The translations under genes and the position numbers were made by a program. Positions 61,463-64,000 of a DNA stretch of 64,000 nucleotides are shown piece after piece; the stretch's first letter is position 1, and each line of letters starts with the position of its first letter. The stretch is from Gavia stellata (lineage: Eukaryota; Chordata; Aves; Gaviiformes; Gaviidae): assembly GCF_030936135.1 (NCBI RefSeq), contig NC_082613.1, forward strand, positions 4,278,001 through 4,342,000, in the 5' to 3' direction. The notes beneath the pieces were generated by a model. It saw only the letters and a list, made by a program, of their open reading frames with translations, made no database searches and was not told where the DNA came from.

Positions 61463-64000
61463 GTACAGTGTAATTGTAATCTTTGGTTTTGCTGCGTCAG
61501 CCTCTGTAAAAACCTTTCTGTTCAGAGCTTTTTCCCTAGTTTGTGGAAGCTTTCCGAGCAGCAGAAGTGTATTTTGTGTTCAGATTTGCTTGTTCCAAGG
61601 CCAGGATCAATTTTTAGCATCTGTGTAGTGCCATAGGGAGTAAAATTTGAGTTGTCATTCCTTGATGCATGGAACTGGAGGATGTTAGAAAGCCATCGCT
61701 GTTCTCTCAAGTCTGCTTTTTTGGACCTCCATAGTTTTGGGAAGAGATTGTTGTGGTTGTAGCCAATCTAACTAAACAAGAGTACAGAGTAATGCCACTG
61801 ACATGGGTGCAGTGGTAGAATTGAGTCAGTGCTAAATTTGACAGCAGGAGCTTCAGGTTATAGGAACTTGCCTGATATCTTTCTTCAGCTGTTGATTTGC
61901 CTTAGTTTTAGTATCTCTACAGCAGATCAGTTCAACCAGTTCCATCTGATTATGATGTTCTTCCATATCCTTTGGACATTCTACTGTTTAATCTGGCCTT
62001 TTAAAAATTTCTCTGCAGATTAAGTATCAGCATGCTCAGTATCTGATCAATTTAATGTTAGTCTACCAATCTACCTGAATTTAAATTATCTGCTCTATTT
62101 CTAAAAAAGTTAATAAACATAAAATGGTATAAAACTGCTTTCTGCATGGAAGACACTCAATGTGGGATTTCTCTAGTATTTAAAAAACCAAAATCTTCTT
62201 GAAACTTGTCATTTACAGGACCAAAAGCTCGTTTCATAATTTGAGGATTTTTCCCTGCAGAGTTTCGTGACTGATAGCAAGTGACAGGATAGTGATAGTT
62301 TAATAATTCTGTTTATTACTTCCTGAGCATTCCAAATTTTTAGAGCCAAAGCATTTATACTGTAGAAAAGCCTCTTGTTTCAAAAGAATTCACCTTTATA
62401 CTGAATTGCTAGAACCAACAATTTACATGTGCTTGATACAAAGAGTTAGCAAACAGTCTGAATAATAGTAAACGTTATTTTTATTTATAAAAAAAAATCA
62501 AGCCTCTTGAGCATCTTTTAAAGTAATTTCGAGTTTTGAAATTTACTACAATGCCTGTTACTGATAATAAGACTTATTTTTGTATAAGTTAACAAATTAC
62601 TGTATTAAAGGCTTATAAACGTGGTTTAAAACTATAAAAATTGCAGAATGTGGCACTTCCACAAAGATAGATCTGTATATAAAGGAAGTCGTCTCTGAGG
62701 AATATGCTGAAGTATCTCATGCAGCGTTAATGTTGGCATTGCTTACTTATGCATGCTCAACTGTGCAACATTAATAGTCTGTTAATGTCACTTAGGTTAT
62801 AGAATGTGTTTTACATCTACTGTGAACACTTGTTTGTGTTTCATCTAAATCTGACTAATTTAGTTATCCTAGATTAATCACTTACTGGTTAACCAATTAA
62901 ATACAGGTTCCCTGGAAATCTAATCTTTTTGTCTGTTTAATTAAGAACCAGCTGCTTTTGATCTGATAGACTCACAGCTGTGCTTTTGCTGCTGTGTCAC
63001 TTGACATTTTTAAATTGAGCTCCACTTGTCACCATTTGCATGCAGTTTGTAGTTAAGGCATATTACAAGAAGTGTGGAAAATAAGGTTTGTCATTACTTA
63101 GACACAGATTTGTAAATGTAAGCTTTTGATGTCTAGGAATGCTGAATCTTAATTACATGTAAAATCACTTCCAAGTAGTAATTGTACTGCTTTGTTTCAA
63201 AATTAAACAAAACAGGTTGCTGTCAGTTTTAGAGTTTTATGTCCACGTGATTTTATTGAAAGTTACCAAAAAGCTTCTTAACTTATTCCGTGCCTACAGG
63301 AGTAGCATAGTTCTATGTCTTTAAAGACTCCTGAAATTTTACCTTTGCATTTAAAGTATTACAGTCTACATAATAAAATCAGGCTTGAGCTTCTACTAAA
63401 GAATATTTTAGAACGAAAATTAAAACCCCTTCCAGCCATTCTTTCTATTGTCTTGTTAGTAGTCATATGTATGTATTTGACAAAATTTAGTTAGCACCCA
63501 ATGCTCTCTTGCATCTTGTAATTTCTATTGAAGTTGATGGAAATTAGGCACCTAAGTTGTGCAAGTGCCTTAAAATATCCCATTGAAAATCCAACCTTTA
63601 AACCATCCTAACTATAAGTTTTCAATGATTTCAATTATTTGATGCTTGCTGGTTCAATAGGTAACTTGCTTGAGAAACGAAAGTCTGACTTCACTGTTAG
63701 CAGTGTGGTGAAGCAAGAACACCTGTACTGAACACAGTAGAGTACTAACCCAGAGATGGTGATTTCCAGCTCAAGTTTAAATTGGTTTCTTAATAATGTA
63801 CACTGATCATAAATATATTACTTTCATGTGTAGAGAGGACTGTATTAGTGTGAGCTTCAGCAGCTTATTCACATGGCTTTTGCACTACTCTAAATTCTGG
63901 TGTTTCTCGAGTCTGGGGTGTTCTTATTTAGAACAGTCTTTTAAAATTCCCCAAACTCTCAGGCAGATAAATCTTTATTCACTAGTGGAGTGTGTTTGGA
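61463..64000 (+). other. TAF4: TAF4 intron 15 (partial)
   Basis: I searched by eye for the conserved TAF4 C-terminus (RQFTRQRITRVNLRDLIF…) and did not find it, so the intron runs past the window. It is AT-rich with no long open frame, and a possible old repeat lies at 63515-63595. Confidence 0.7.
63515..63595 (+). repeat. Ancient interspersed repeat relic (sauropsid type)
   Basis: TATTGAAGTTGATGGAAATT, AGGCACCTAAGTTGTGCAAG and CCCATTGAAAATCC resemble the widespread repeat attgaagtcaatgg…ttaggcacctaa…cccattgaaaatc. The family was not identified. Confidence 0.4.

Noticed and set aside
61463..64000. Final TAF4 exon or exons
   Set aside because: The conserved C-terminal sequence was not found in any frame in this stretch, so the end of the gene lies outside the window.
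1..64000. CRISPR arrays, prokaryotic operons, endogenous retroviruses, tRNA or rRNA genes
   Set aside because: No regularly spaced direct repeats, retroviral protein motifs, LTR pairs or cloverleaf sequences were recognised. The tandem array in TAF4 intron 1 is degenerate and tied to an exon boundary, not a CRISPR.

Overview
This is vertebrate nuclear DNA. The genes have long introns, two CpG-island promoters, and protein sequences that closely match amniote proteins I recognise. CR1-type retrotransposon relics (clearest at 60070-60520) point to a sauropsid. The low repeat density and compact introns favour a bird, although a crocodilian or turtle cannot be excluded from sequence alone. There is no bacterial, viral or CRISPR content.

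Two protein-coding genes are arranged head to head. LSM14B lies on the minus strand at about 85-11840. It is complete, with nine coding exons joining into a 426-codon frame, and encodes an RNA-granule and translational-control protein with LSm, FDF, FFD, TFG and RGG parts. TAF4 lies on the plus strand from 28094 to beyond the right edge. Fifteen coding exons are visible (1047 codons), encoding the TFIID scaffold subunit. Only the final exon or exons, about 55 residues by comparison with mammals, are missing. In mammals TAF4 and LSM14B are also neighbours in divergent orientation, so this looks like conserved synteny.

Layout: 1-862, LSM14B 3'UTR and flank; 863-11733, LSM14B coding exons and introns; 11170-12650, CpG-island promoter of LSM14B; 12650-26850, gene-free intergenic DNA of ordinary base composition; 26860-28100, CpG-island promoter and 5'UTR of TAF4; 28094-31446, TAF4 exons 1-2; 31447-49089, one very large intron; 49090-61462, TAF4 exons 3-15; 61463-64000, part of the next TAF4 intron.

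The most unusual structure is in TAF4 intron 1 (about 28500-30200). It is built largely from degenerate tandem units of roughly 100 bp. Each resembles the pyrimidine tract, 3' splice site and first ~40 bases of TAF4 exon 2, and the best copy matches the exon at 29 of 30 positions. One unit keeps a good acceptor in frame with exon 1 and would give a short N-terminal TAF4 isoform. Other points of note are a GC-AG intron in TAF4, a 28-base poly(G) run in LSM14B intron 1, internal protein repeats in the large TAF4 exon 2, G-rich tracts just upstream of the TAF4 start, and two candidate poly(A) sites for LSM14B, one of them very close to the stop codon.

All splice junctions were worked out by hand from reading frame, splice consensus and remembered family sequences. 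No alignment or database search was run.
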